DNA from: Geomonas limicola
GTDB taxonomy: Bacteria > Desulfobacterota > Desulfuromonadia > Geobacterales > Geobacteraceae
Direction of reading: 5' to 3'
Length of the DNA stretch: 64,000 nucleotides
Assembly: GCF_014193675.1 (NCBI RefSeq)
Contig: NZ_BLXZ01000002.1
Coordinates: 310,001 to 374,000 of the forward strand
Shown: positions 16,596 through 27,500 of the stretch, in pieces
How positions within the stretch are numbered: the first letter of the stretch is position 1
Layout: the number at the start of each line of letters is the position of its first letter
Program-made: the position numbers and the translations under genes
The notes under the pieces: model-generated
Databases searched by the model: none
Told to the model about the DNA's origin: nothing
The model's input: only the letters and a program-made list of their open reading frames with translations

Positions 16596-17794
16596 AAAGG
16601 ACACTGACCATGAACCTCGACGATCTGAAGCTAAAACTTGCCTGGCAGGCAGCCTTCGAGCTCCGTACCTGCCCGGATCTGGCCCTGCTCCGCGTAGCGC
16701 AGGCGGACCGGCATCTGGAGCGGCATCTCGCCGTCTGTCCCTCCTGCAGGGAGACACGGGCCCTCCCCGAAGCTGAACTCGCGGCGTGGGGGGTGGTGCG
16801 GGAGCAGTTTCTTTCCCTTGCCGGAAAGGGTGCGGTCCCGGAAAAAACCGCCGGCCAGGTGTGGCTGCTCGACTCCTCCCTTGCGGGATGGACCGAGGAT
16901 CATAGCTTCCTCAGGCCTCCCGCTGTGCTGCTGCTAGAGCGGACCCCGGTCGGCTCCGGCTGGCGGGTGGCGCAGATCTACTCCGACAGAGCCTTGATGT
17001 GGCACGGGGACGTGGCACTTTCCGAGCGCTTCGGCTTCGCACAAGCCTGGAACTGCTACACCATCAAGGAGAGCTTGCTGTCGAATTGCCTCGGAGTGGC
17101 CACGGAAGGGGAGTTGCGGGCGGTAGAAGCGGCGGCCGCGGTGGATCATGAACCTGCGCAACGGGATTCACCGATCGCCTTTTTCCGGCAGCTTGAGGTA
17201 CAGGTCGGGGCGCAGATTTCCCTGCCAGCGGTTCTGGACTTGGCGGCGGAGTATGAAAGGCTTGCCCCACCGTCCCATTCCGAAATCTGCCAACGCATCT
17301 TCGGTTCGGTAGGTTTGGCTGTGCAGGCGCTCAAAGGGTGGGGGTGGAGCGTCCCGGAGGTGAGCCGACTCAAGGGCTTTGCCCCTTTCCACACACCAGA
17401 AGAGTCACTGGTCGAATCTCTTTTCGGTTTACTCGCTGCCGCCTCCCCACCCTCAGGGCAGGCTCCCATGTCCGCCGCGGGCACGGCGCACACTCTCCCC
17501 GTCAACCATGTGCGCAGCGCCCGGGAGCGGGCACTCGGCGTCGAGCCGCTCCTGGCCCGGATCAACCTGGAGCAGTGGCAGGGGGACGGCTACCTCGTCT
17601 CGGGCGACCTGGCCTCTCCTTTCGACCACGCCGTCCAGGTTCTCGCCTCGCTCCGGCGGGAGGACGGCACGCAGTTGGAGACCCGCTACCTGCTCAAGCC
17701 GGGAGCAGCGAACTTCCTGCTTTTCTTTGAGGGTGCTGAGGAGGGGGAAAGCTCCCTGGAGCGGGTGCAGATGCTACTGGTGAGCCATGAATAA
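16592..17794 (+). CDS. ZAS-type zinc-finger anti-sigma-like protein
   Basis: This is a 400-residue protein; GTG at 16592 overlaps the sigma stop, with an ATG at 16610 as the alternative start. The N-terminus has the zinc-associated anti-sigma pattern C27, H45, C49, C52 (HLERHLAVCPSC). No membrane helix is seen, so it is probably a soluble anti-sigma factor. Residues 80-400 form a large domain of unknown fold, including a Pro/Ala-rich region near 280-305 that could be a cleavable linker. It overlaps the Lon-type protease gene by 8 bp. The proposed role is to hold the sigma-like protein until it is cut or changed by the protease; this is inferred from motif and order. Confidence 0.7.
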   Translation: MKRTLTMNLDDLKLKLAWQAAFELRTCPDLALLRVAQADRHLERHLAVCPSCRETRALPEAELAAWGVVREQFLSLAGKGAVPEKTAGQVWLLDSSLAGWTEDHSFLRPPAVLLLERTPVGSGWRVAQIYSDRALMWHGDVALSERFGFAQAWNCYTIKESLLSNCLGVATEGELRAVEAAAAVDHEPAQRDSPIAFFRQLEVQVGAQISLPAVLDLAAEYERLAPPSHSEICQRIFGSVGLAVQALKGWGWSVPEVSRLKGFAPFHTPEESLVESLFGLLAAASPPSGQAPMSAAGTAHTLPVNHVRSARERALGVEPLLARINLEQWQGDGYLVSGDLASPFDHAVQVLASLRREDGTQLETRYLLKPGAANFLLFFEGAEEGESSLERVQMLLVSHE

Positions 17795-19946
17795 CTGGTC
17801 CCTTGCCGCGGTGGCCGAGTTCGTAACCGACGCCAACCTGGACCGGTACACCAGCGCCTGCCTTCCTGTTCCACACCCTGGCATCTGGCCAGAGGAGGGG
17901 CGATTTCCACAACTGGCGGAGTCCATCGAGCGGGCCCTTCCCGACCCCCGCAAGCGGACCTTCTACCAGACCCTTCTGGCCAGCTTCCTGATGGCTCCCG
18001 GCTCCTCGCCTGGGTGCCTGCTGGAATGGCTGAGTCAACGGATATCGATCGGCGAGCTGGCGGGGATTCCCTGTGGCGCACGGGAACTGGTCTCCTGGAC
18101 GTGGCGCCGGGTCCCCATCGTGCTGGCAGGCTCCGTCCAAAATGATGTCGACCGCGTGAAGTATCTGCTGGTCGGCTGCTACGGTGGCGCAGCCCATCAG
18201 CTCTGTCCCGGATGGGCAGAGCGCATGCTCGACACGGACGCCCGCAAAGCACTTCAGGCAGCGGGGGCTCTGGCACGGAGCAGGAATCCGGGAAAGAACT
18301 TTTTTTTCTGGCCGCTGATCGATCCAATGAGTACGGCAACCATTCAAGGGCCGTCGCTGGGTTTGGCTGCCTATCTCGGAGCATTTTCGGCAGCCTGCGA
18401 CCTCGAGGTTCCCAGCCTCCTGGTGACCGGCGCGCTGCATGAGGATGGCAGCATCGCCGAGGTAGATTCCCTGCAGCAAAAGTATGCCGCGGCCAAGAAC
18501 TACCGCGGTTTTATCTACCCGGCCCTCACCGCCCTCGATGCTCTGGCTGCTTCCGGATGCGATGTGGTGGAAACGCTGCCGGTGAGCCGCCTGGTGGAAG
18601 CGGAGAGCCTCTGGGTATCTTATTCGCCAGGAAGTGGTAGAAAGATTGCCGATTTCGCGCTGCTCAGGGAGGATCCGATCAAGCTCTTGGCTGCCCTGCC
18701 CCATATCGATCCGGAACTGGTCTACAGCATCCAACGGGACGCCGAGGCACTCTCCCGCACCTTGGGCCGGAGTGCTGGGTCGGCCACTCAGGAGGAACTC
18801 GAGGCGCTGCTGCGCTTCCTGCGCGACATGGAATGCATCCTGGACCGGCCCAACTATGACAGGAGAAGAGCCGCTGCGGTCCTTGGTCTTTTCGACGTGG
18901 ACATGGTGGAGCAGATGATCCCACATGCGCCGGGCGCAGCGTTCGAAATTGCGCTGCTCAAGACCAGACTCGCCAACCACCTGGGGGAGACAGGCACGCA
19001 AAGGCAGTGGCAGGATATCGCCGAGAGGTGCAGCCAGAGGATGCCTCTGCGCCACCGGCGCGAACGAAAGCTCCTTTATTTGGTAAACAGGCTCAACGGC
19101 GCGATGCACAACACCTTTTCCTTTGCAGACCCTATTCCCGCAGCGACCGCGGCGGAATTTGACGGGATCGTGGGGTTCTTTGAAACCCAGTTTCGAGATG
19201 AGCTGGCCCTTGAGGGGAAGGCTTTTGACTTCAACCTGGGGTGCTACTACGGGACGATGATGCAGCATTGGGCGTTTCGCGGCCCAGAAAACCTGCCGAC
19301 GGTGGAGTCCTTCTCGACGAAAGCACGTGAAGCGTTCGGGAACGGATTCTTCCCGGAATACAGGGATCACTACCTGCGGCAGTACTGTTATCTGGCATAC
19401 GCCTACCTCGATGCAGGGAAAGTGACAGAGGCGGAGGGTGCCCTTAATCGTTATCTTGAAACCGAAGACCTTTCCGACTTCCGGTTTGAAGAGGAAGGGA
19501 ATCCCTACAAGCACGCCGTGCTGGGTCGCTTTCTAGCAGAGACTGGCCGAAATCTGCCGGCATATGTTGCGTGGGCACTGGAGAACCCGCACCTGAAGAG
19601 TCAGCACCCCTGGCAACTGTGGCTCTACAACATGGGGCATGTTGCGGATGATCCGCTGCACAAGGAGCATTATTGGAGGCGGTCGCTGGAAACCTGTCTC
19701 GAGCCGGCTGCGGGGGAAGTCATCAGGGCCATGGGCCTACTGCCGCTTGCGGCTCTGTGCGGCAACCGTTGCAGGGACAGGCGTTTCGTCGAGAGCGCTT
19801 CAGGAGCAGTACTGCAGGCGGTTGAGGGATTTCCCGCGCTGCGGAACCAATTGCGCAAGGTGTCGCACGATTGCCCGAGCCTTTTTGAGATGCTGGCACA
19901 GCTAAGCGGGAACCTGCCGGTCATGTTCCCCTTTTCGTACCGATAG
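17787..19946 (+). CDS. Lon-type Ser-Lys protease domain fused to a TPR-like helical region
   Basis: This is a 719-residue protein. Residues about 130-275 resemble the Lon proteolytic domain: GPSLGLAAYLGAFSAA gives Ser190, and VTGALHEDGSIAEVDSLQQK gives Lys232 in the K-Y-A-A-A-K context. The 42-residue Ser-Lys distance is close to that of E. coli Lon (S679/K722), and the TLPVSRLVEA end also fits. There is no AAA+ module. Instead, residues 300-719 are helical, TPR-like (for example AYAYLDAGKVTEAEGALNRYLE). It would be a regulated protease with a helical sensor or partner-binding arm, acting on the anti-sigma-like neighbour. Confidence 0.75.
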   Translation: MNNWSLAAVAEFVTDANLDRYTSACLPVPHPGIWPEEGRFPQLAESIERALPDPRKRTFYQTLLASFLMAPGSSPGCLLEWLSQRISIGELAGIPCGARELVSWTWRRVPIVLAGSVQNDVDRVKYLLVGCYGGAAHQLCPGWAERMLDTDARKALQAAGALARSRNPGKNFFFWPLIDPMSTATIQGPSLGLAAYLGAFSAACDLEVPSLLVTGALHEDGSIAEVDSLQQKYAAAKNYRGFIYPALTALDALAASGCDVVETLPVSRLVEAESLWVSYSPGSGRKIADFALLREDPIKLLAALPHIDPELVYSIQRDAEALSRTLGRSAGSATQEELEALLRFLRDMECILDRPNYDRRRAAAVLGLFDVDMVEQMIPHAPGAAFEIALLKTRLANHLGETGTQRQWQDIAERCSQRMPLRHRRERKLLYLVNRLNGAMHNTFSFADPIPAATAAEFDGIVGFFETQFRDELALEGKAFDFNLGCYYGTMMQHWAFRGPENLPTVESFSTKAREAFGNGFFPEYRDHYLRQYCYLAYAYLDAGKVTEAEGALNRYLETEDLSDFRFEEEGNPYKHAVLGRFLAETGRNLPAYVAWALENPHLKSQHPWQLWLYNMGHVADDPLHKEHYWRRSLETCLEPAAGEVIRAMGLLPLAALCGNRCRDRRFVESASGAVLQAVEGFPALRNQLRKVSHDCPSLFEMLAQLSGNLPVMFPFSYR

Positions 19947-19981
19947 TCCAGTCAGGACTTTTTATTATTATAGGAGGGACT

Positions 19982-21292
19982 ATGGCAGGATACCAAGGCT
20001 TTGTCGCCACGACGTACCAACTGATCCGCAGCAAGTGGAGGGTTTTTCTTACCTCGTTTGTCTTATCCGCACTTCTTTCGACCGTCATTTTCATAAAAGT
20101 GAACTACGAGCCCTATTACCTGACCAAGGGGATTGAGTACGAACATGAAGCGAAGCAGCTCTGTAAGGTGGTACAAATCCTCTCGAAGTCTCTTGCCGGC
20201 CCAGGAGACCATGTTGCGGTCCTTAATGGGATAAATGGTGTTATCTCGCTCACCCATTCCTACGTCCAGATAGCCTTTGGGGATGACCTCAGCTTCGACA
20301 ACGGAAAAAAACGCTCCGTGGATGCCGAGAGATCCATCGTCGCTTACAACCACTCTTTCAAGAGTGGTTTCGGAACGGTCAAGATCTCGACCCTCAGAAG
20401 CAACAAGCCCAAGCTCAAAGACCACCTCTACAGAGCATGGACTTGGTCGGCCGTGGAATTCGTGAAAGACCGGCAAGGGTACCTGCAGCACAAGTCCTAT
20501 TTGAGGTCCACTTTCCTGTACATAACTCTGGCCGTCGTATGGACATTTGCGATCTTCATGCTCTCGCTCCTTAGATCGAAGTACGAGGAGAACATCTTTC
20601 TCAATTCACAGCTCGTCAAGGAAGGGTACTACCTGCGCAAGGAATACGACACCCTCAGCGAAGAGATCGAAGAACTCGTGGCGGGAGGGGTCGCAGGCGA
20701 CAGCGACCTGATAGCGGACAAGCGGCAAAAACTGAAGGACCTCGAGGCGGAGCTCGGCAACATCCACGCCAAGACAAACATAAACATGATGAACGCCAAG
20801 ATGGAGTATTTCGAGCCCAATTACGCCTACACCATCGAGGAAATCAGGGAAAAGCTCTGTATAAGCACCATCACGAATAACAGCGACATCAGTGTCATAA
20901 GCTACTCGGACCGGTATTTCCAGAGAGAGAGCCATGTGCGCTTCTTCATTGAGCTGCTGGGGCTGAAAAGGCTGAGGGCCGATCTCCTGAAATCCGTGAA
21001 CATCTCCGTGCCGATCCTGAAGGGCCAGGACCGTGAGAAGAAGGAGGAGGAGATCAGAAGCAGGTTCGCGAAATACCTGCCGACCGTGTTGTTCGAAAAG
21101 CTTAAGATCGACGTCCATAACATCCACGATAAGGAATACCTCCATATGAGGGTCATGGACATCATCGGTGGCAGCGAGAAGTTGACCCTGACGCTCGACA
21201 AAGGGATGGATTCCCTTGAGCCGCACAAGGCTGACAATGACAAGTATGCAACGGCTACCAGAACCTACGCGGTGGTAGCGTACGGTAGTTAG
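19982..21292 (+). CDS. Two-TM protein with coiled coil and cytoplasmic C-domain
   Basis: This is a 436-residue protein with an AGGAGGG RBS. Membrane helices lie near residues 20-40 (VFLTSFVLSALLSTVIFI) and 178-200 (TFLYITLAVVWTFAIFML), enclosing a periplasmic loop of about 135 residues. A coiled coil (about 215-265) and a C-terminal alpha/beta domain follow. It lies 36 bp after the protease gene in the same operon. The topology suggests an envelope sensor or membrane anchor for the sigma/anti-sigma/protease set. No known family is recognised. Confidence 0.7.
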   Translation: MAGYQGFVATTYQLIRSKWRVFLTSFVLSALLSTVIFIKVNYEPYYLTKGIEYEHEAKQLCKVVQILSKSLAGPGDHVAVLNGINGVISLTHSYVQIAFGDDLSFDNGKKRSVDAERSIVAYNHSFKSGFGTVKISTLRSNKPKLKDHLYRAWTWSAVEFVKDRQGYLQHKSYLRSTFLYITLAVVWTFAIFMLSLLRSKYEENIFLNSQLVKEGYYLRKEYDTLSEEIEELVAGGVAGDSDLIADKRQKLKDLEAELGNIHAKTNINMMNAKMEYFEPNYAYTIEEIREKLCISTITNNSDISVISYSDRYFQRESHVRFFIELLGLKRLRADLLKSVNISVPILKGQDREKKEEEIRSRFAKYLPTVLFEKLKIDVHNIHDKEYLHMRVMDIIGGSEKLTLTLDKGMDSLEPHKADNDKYATATRTYAVVAYGS

Positions 21293-21324
21293 AATCGATT
21301 TTATCCCGCAAACGGAGAAGAGAC

Positions 21325-21480
21325 TTGCTTCAACACTGCATCGTCAAAACTAGCATCGCTTGTTATCTGGCCTTTGCCCTCATTTGTGCCGCTACTCTAG
21401 GGATAGCGGGGAATGGAAAGCTGATTGATGTTTACAGGAAGAAGTTTGAGGAGCAGAGAACGATTTCGGAGAGCTACTAA
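21325..21480 (+). CDS. 51-residue single-TM peptide
   Basis: This is a short frame from TTG (21325) with CGGAGAAGAG upstream, encoding one hydrophobic segment (IACYLAFALICAATLGIAG) followed by a charged tail (VYRKKFEEQRTISESY). It lies 32 bp after the two-TM protein gene and could be the last member of that operon. The codon pattern looks coding, but there is no homology evidence. It could be a holin-like or regulatory membrane peptide, or a chance frame. Confidence 0.45.
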   Translation: MLQHCIVKTSIACYLAFALICAATLGIAGNGKLIDVYRKKFEEQRTISESY

Positions 21481-21595
21481 TAAGGGTCTACGAGGAGCAG
21501 GTCGGCTGGAAATCTCCTGGGCACGAAGGACCCGGCAGGGGAGCGAAGTAGTGAGATGGAGCAAGGTGAAATCGGTTTTACGCTTGGAGATTTAG

Positions 21596-24500
21596 ATGCA
21601 TAGGCCCACCCACAGCACGAGCAGCCAGATACTGGCTGCCATAGGAAAGGGGAAGGAAAAGCTCCCTCTTGAATCTCCTGCTGCCAGGCGGCTTTTGAGT
21701 GACTGCAATGTGGCGCCCGGCCAGGTGCAGCGCATGAAAGACGGCACTCCGCTCATCAACTCATGGGTGACTGTTGTCGAGGGGAAGGCGGTCGCGTATT
21801 GCCATTCGGTGAAAACAAACGATGACAAGACTTATGTTCGTGACTTCCGAGGGGAAATCACAACTCTAAGCGGTGGAAGGGATGAGTTCATCGGTAATCT
21901 CCTGCAGCTATTTCTAGCGCAGGAGAGACGGCTGGGAGAGGACGCAGCTTTTTCCGGAACGGCATCGGTGCCTTCACCTTTTCAATCTTCGACTAGTGTA
22001 TCTTCTGGCGCCGAGATGAGCCTCTTGGACAGGGTCATACAGATCCTCGCCGAACTCCCCAACACAAGGGCCGTCGACATTGCTAGCGAGCTGAGCCGGC
22101 GCAGCAACCATCATTACGACAAGACGACTGTCAACAAGCTTCTGTACGGTTCGTTAGGCCCCAAAGTCATTAAAGACAGCGACTTTCGCTGGAGACTGAG
22201 GGACGGTGTGACGGCCCCATCTGTCATGGCCAGGAAGGTCTCGATTTCACCACTTGGGGGCGCGGCGGCCAATGAAGTGGGAGACATAAGCTTTGATCAG
22301 CTGATGCGCTCCGATACGCCCTATAAGTTGGTGACCGATGAACTGTGGGATCGTTGGGTGGCCCTGCTCAAGTCGAGCGAGGTGAGGCTAAACGGAATGA
22401 GAGCGACAGCCGACAGGCTCGACCTGTACTGGCCCTCGTTCTTGGGCAAAAAGACCATTGCTGACTATCTCGATTTTACCCTTTATGACATTTGCGAAAC
22501 CAAGGACCCGCGCCTCGGCAAGGTCATCTTCCTCTGCATCGCTGGCAAGGCCCTCGATCTCATTCTTAACTCAAGTTCGCGTTCACGGACGGATTCCCTG
22601 CCCATGAAACCCGGGTATATTTCGGACCTTTCCGAAAAAATTGCAGCAAGAAACTCCCAGCTTTCTGCTGACCGCACCTTTGGCGACCCAATAGACCGAA
22701 CGACTGGTGCGGAAAATCCTGATGTGAGCTTCTACCGCTTGATGGAAGCGGAAACGCCGCATTGCATGGTGAGCGACGAGCAGTGGAATGCCTGGGTCGC
22801 CACTTTGGAAAAGAGCCCCGCTCGGCTGCAAAGGGTGAGGGTCGTCGCCGACAAACTCGATCTCTATTGGCCTCCCTTCTTTGCCACAAAGGTCATCTCG
22901 GATTATCTTCATTTCAAACTTGCGGATATCGCAGATATTAAAGAGCCACGCATCCAGAGGGTAGTGTTTCTGTGCCTCTGCAGGGAAGCGCTGGACCTTA
23001 ACGGGCAGCAAGGCGCAAATGACATACAGGTAGAGGTAGGCTTAGAGGGCACTACAGCCGGAGATGAGGGCTGTGACACTGTGGCAGAATGTGAGCCGCT
23101 GGTGGAGGATCTTTCCCTTAATGCATTTCAGCCGAAATCGGCTCCTGCAGAGTTACTACCCCCGTCGACAGCACATGCGGCCAGCACTACTTCGGAAGCT
23201 TCAGAAGGACCAAGTGCTGCTGCGGTCGGTTGCGAAATAGAGGGACATCAGCCTTCCGTTTCTTTCGAAGACTGCGCCGTGGTGAACGATACCGGCAAAT
23301 GTGCCACTCCTGTAGAGGGAGAGTCTCCAGTCGGGCTAGATCTAGCTGTCGTGGATCTTTTCGACGGGAACGAAAAACTCAGCACCCAAGAGAGCGCAAA
23401 ATTGTTCGGCGATGGCGAAGAGGTGACTTCTAGCGACGCGACTTGGATACCGGCTAGTGGGAACGAACCGTCCGGCAAAAGCACTCCACCGGTGGCCCCC
23501 TCTGACATCAGGTCTTGGGAAGCGACGCCGTTGACGGAAGTTGAGGGCGGTGCTGCCGTGGTCATCGGCGAGGGAGCCGAGGACGGTGACGAAGATGTAT
23601 CAGATGGCGCTGCCGGGGCCGTTGCCGCCCTCACTGTTCAAGGGTTCGATGAAGAGAGTGGAACCGGAAAAGATACTCCTTTCGACCAGATAAAGGCTGG
23701 CAGAGCGGGGGAGGAATCGGAGCGTGGTGAAACTTCAGCAGCCTCTGAGGAGAGTGTCGCCCTCGGCGTACCAGAAAGCGGTAAAGAAGGTACCCGGGAG
23801 GAGCCTGCTGACGTCAGCGATCTTGTAGCATCGAAACCATTCGACGGGCGTCAGTTCGCAGAGGCAGGGCTTCTCTTTCTGGAGCCAGATCCCCATCCAG
23901 GTGTTGCTGGCATCTCATGGCACCTGATTCCCTACCACAGCATATTGGAGCGCACCCCTCTAGAGTTGTTCAAAATTTCGGGGGAGAAAGAGCTGCAAGT
24001 GACTGCTTGGTTGGAAAAGTTACCGGCAGAAATGATCCCTAACATGTCTGGGCCAGCGCGGCTTCTGCTGGCGGGGCTCGATCTCCTTACGGTTGCATCA
24101 TGCACCATCTCCTGGCTGCTGGCGCATTGCGGAGCCACGACCACCGAGGCCGCATTACAGGAGATATCACGCATAGTCGTAGAATGCGCCGGAGTGGAGG
24201 GACCTGGCGACGCCTTCTGGTCCGGCCCTTTTATCGATGAACAAGCACTTTTTTACCTCCTGGAAACTATGCCTGAGGGAGTGGTTGCCCTCTTCGATGA
24301 ATTGAAATCACAATCACAAGTAACTGAAAACGCCATTATAACCATCTCCGAAAGTGCCATTCTTGACGGCGATTTCTCGGCAGGCTCACTTACAAGAGTT
24401 GCACGTTTTTATTCCTTGTCCTCGAAGTATCTTCTGGAGGCGCCCTCCTTTTTACGACATTCCCTGCACCCGGGGAATTTTCTTTCCTTGTCGGATCTTC

Positions 24501-27500
24501 TTCGGGCTTGGTCGGAAACGGTCCTCACCGAGGGGGAGGCGCTGGCAGAGACGCTGCGGTCAGGATGGGCCGATGCCGTTGCACCGATGAGGGGCGCCGA
24601 TATTGCGCGCACTCTTGGGCTTAGCACACAAGGGGTTTCTCTCCGTTTGCAAAGATCAGTGGAGAAACTGTCCCGAAAAAGCTCTCTCGCGTTATTGCAG
24701 GAACTCTTCTTCGGGATGTTCAGTGAAACATGCAGACATGATGGAATCTGCACCGCCAATGAGTTGTTGCAAGGCCTTTCCTCTCGTTTTGGATGGACCG
24801 ACCCTCCCCAAGAAAAGATCCTCTGTGATCTTTATAAACGTTTTGGAGGTAAAACCATTATTTTCGAAAATGGCTGGTCAGCGTTGCGGGATCGGTCGTT
24901 CTCTACGGGAAACCCTTGCATTGCTGAGCGGTGGCGGCAATTTGATGCGGACATACCATCCAATTCGAACGGGAAATTGCAACCTGAAGTAGAAGGTCCC
25001 GCCGAACTTCACGCCGAGGTCTTAGCATCACCTTCAGGTTCTAATGTCCCAGAGGATGCTCAATTTGCCCACGAGACTGAGACTGGAGTGCTGGAACCAG
25101 AGCGGGAGCTTGAGGAGCACACGGACGGTCTTTGTATCCACCCTAGTCATGCATTGTCTGCCTGGCATCTCGCGGAAGCGTTGCTCGCGCGTTGCGCTGA
25201 GCTTGGGTTGCGCGCCTCGAAGCATTCCTGGTCGATTGCGGAGCTCTGCCTTAACGATGCAGATTATCGGAGGCTTCGGGAATGGGGAGATTCAGCGGTT
25301 TTTTCGACCAGGCTCCTCCAGGAGCGGAAAAGGGTAGGGCTACTGACCTGCTCGGGACGAGAAGCAATCGCTCTCGTGTTCATCGCTTTCGCTGCGGAGG
25401 TCGCCAGAAGGGAAGCCTCGGAGGGGGAGATCTGGCCCGCCATATACAGGAGCCTTGGGGGCGGGGCCAGGGATTTTCTGATGATTCTTCAAGGCCTCAA
25501 CAACCCATCTCCCCGGCCCTGGCTGAAAACGGAGCTGGAGCGAGTATTCCGCAGTTACGACCTGCGTCACGGCTTCGATAGTGCCGGGACCCATGCCTAT
25601 GTGCGCAGCATCGCCCTGCAGTACGGCTTCACCCAAAAGAATCTGATGCGGATACCTTGGTGGCTTTGCGGACAACAGGTGCCAGTCGCGGTGGAGGAAC
25701 TGACCGGTAAAGGACCGAACCGGTGCACCTCATTTGTCGAGCTGTGGAACGCCTTCAAGGAACTCCGTTGGAAGGGGATTTCCCGGCAAGAGTTTGCCTC
25801 TGCCGTGACAGGAAATCCCTGGTTGCCACCTGTCGGTCTTGAGACGGTGATACGGGCGGTGACTTCTCGGGCCCATTTGCTACGGCAGGGGGAAGACATG
25901 CTCCCCGGCGCTGCGCTGTCTGCGTCGTTGCTGGCTCCTCCCCGGCTTGCCATCGTGGACGGTCGGCCCTCTTACGAGGTGCACCTGGAAGAGGTGTGGC
26001 CTGAATCGTACCTGGAGCCCTCCTTTGTCCTAGCTTTCGGTTCGGACTACCGGATTGCCGCAACTCGACAACCGGACGGAGGCTATGCCCTTGCCGGCGG
26101 CCCCCTCCTCATCGATCCGGTTCGCCCAACCATCGATGTATCGGTCCTTTCAGGCGGAAATCCGGTGCTGGAGGAGCCCATACGGTATCCGCTGTGGAAC
26201 GAAGAGGAGGAGTTCACCTTCTACGGCGCGAACGGCTATGCCATAGCCGAGGGGAAGATACAGGCGGAGAGGGGAGCACTGTTCCTGCTTTGTGCCGCAG
26301 ACATAGAGCTCTCTGCACCGGCCGACCGACTGTATGCCCTTTTTGGCGGCAAGGCACACCTCCATCAGTTCCGAAAAGGGCTTCCCGCCGGCTTCTCCCT
26401 GAGCCTCGGCGGAGAACCATTCTGGTCGGTCCCGGAGGGTCAGGAAAACAAGCGGCGCGGTGGTGGGGCAGTCGTTGATAAGGTCCAGGGGGTTTCTCTC
26501 CCGGTCAATGCCGCCTGGGGTACCAAGGCGCGCATCCGTCTCAACAGGGTTCCCCAGGGGATGGAACCGAGACGCCTGCTCATTGGGGAGATGAGGCTCT
26601 TGGTGAGAGGTTCCGGAACGAGCATCGAGACGGAGCCCTTCCCGGTGCCTCCTGGTATCAAGGCTCTCCCTGCCCGCGGCGTACTGTTCGCCTTGGAGGG
26701 TGGCGAATTGCGGCGTATCACAGTCGAGATCGTCAGCACGTTTTCGGGAGTTGCACTGGAAACGGCGGGGGGGTGGATCACTCCGGATCCGCGCAGGATC
26801 CTCGACAAGGCAGATCTTCAGGCTCGACGCTTGCTCGCGATACCACACGAGTCGGAGGTCAAAGAGTGGGCCTATACGGAGGGGGAGCGTTTTCTCGGGC
26901 GTCCTTCCTCGGTGGGGGACCAGATCGGGCAAGAACTGGTGGGGCTCGGCGCTCCGCTTTGCCTCCGCAAGGGCCCCTATAATGCGACGGAGAAGCCGAT
27001 CGAGATCTCGCGGGCAGTCATTGACAGCGGTGTGCTCGGCCCTGCCAGACGAATCGAGAGAGGGTGGTCGATAGCGCTACGTCAGGATTTGGATCTGTCG
27101 GATGATTTCCAGCTCCATGCCTGGTATCCGGAAGATTCACTGCCGGTTGTGATTGGGAGGCAGCACTGGACGCACGACCCGGAGACCAGATCTCTGCTGC
27201 TAAGAGCGACAGAAACGGTGAGCCCTGACGATCCGTGCTCCATTTCCCTTTCCTTCTTGGGAACCAGTGTCGGACGAACCTGGTGCGGCCACTTGGCCTT
27301 TCACGACTTGGCGAGGATCGTTTCCACGACTTCGAACTGGAGGGAAACGGCAGCCTGGCTTGCTTGGTGGCAGGCGCCGGTCCTGGCAGACGAGATCCGG
27401 GAGGCGGTGGGTGGCCGCGTCCGGACCAGGACGGCGGACACTCTGGCCGCCTGGGTGGGGCTCGTACCCAACCCGGAGATGCCTCATTGGATGAAGGACG

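Noticed and set aside
17694..19514. 606-residue minus-strand open frame opposite the Lon-like gene
   Set aside because: It is antisense to a protein with a clear Ser-Lys protease motif and operon overlaps; high third-position GC keeps the antisense frame open.
17787..19946. BREX BrxL-type Lon protein
   Set aside because: BrxL carries an AAA+ module and occurs with PglZ and PglX; none of these is here, and this protein has TPR-like helices instead.
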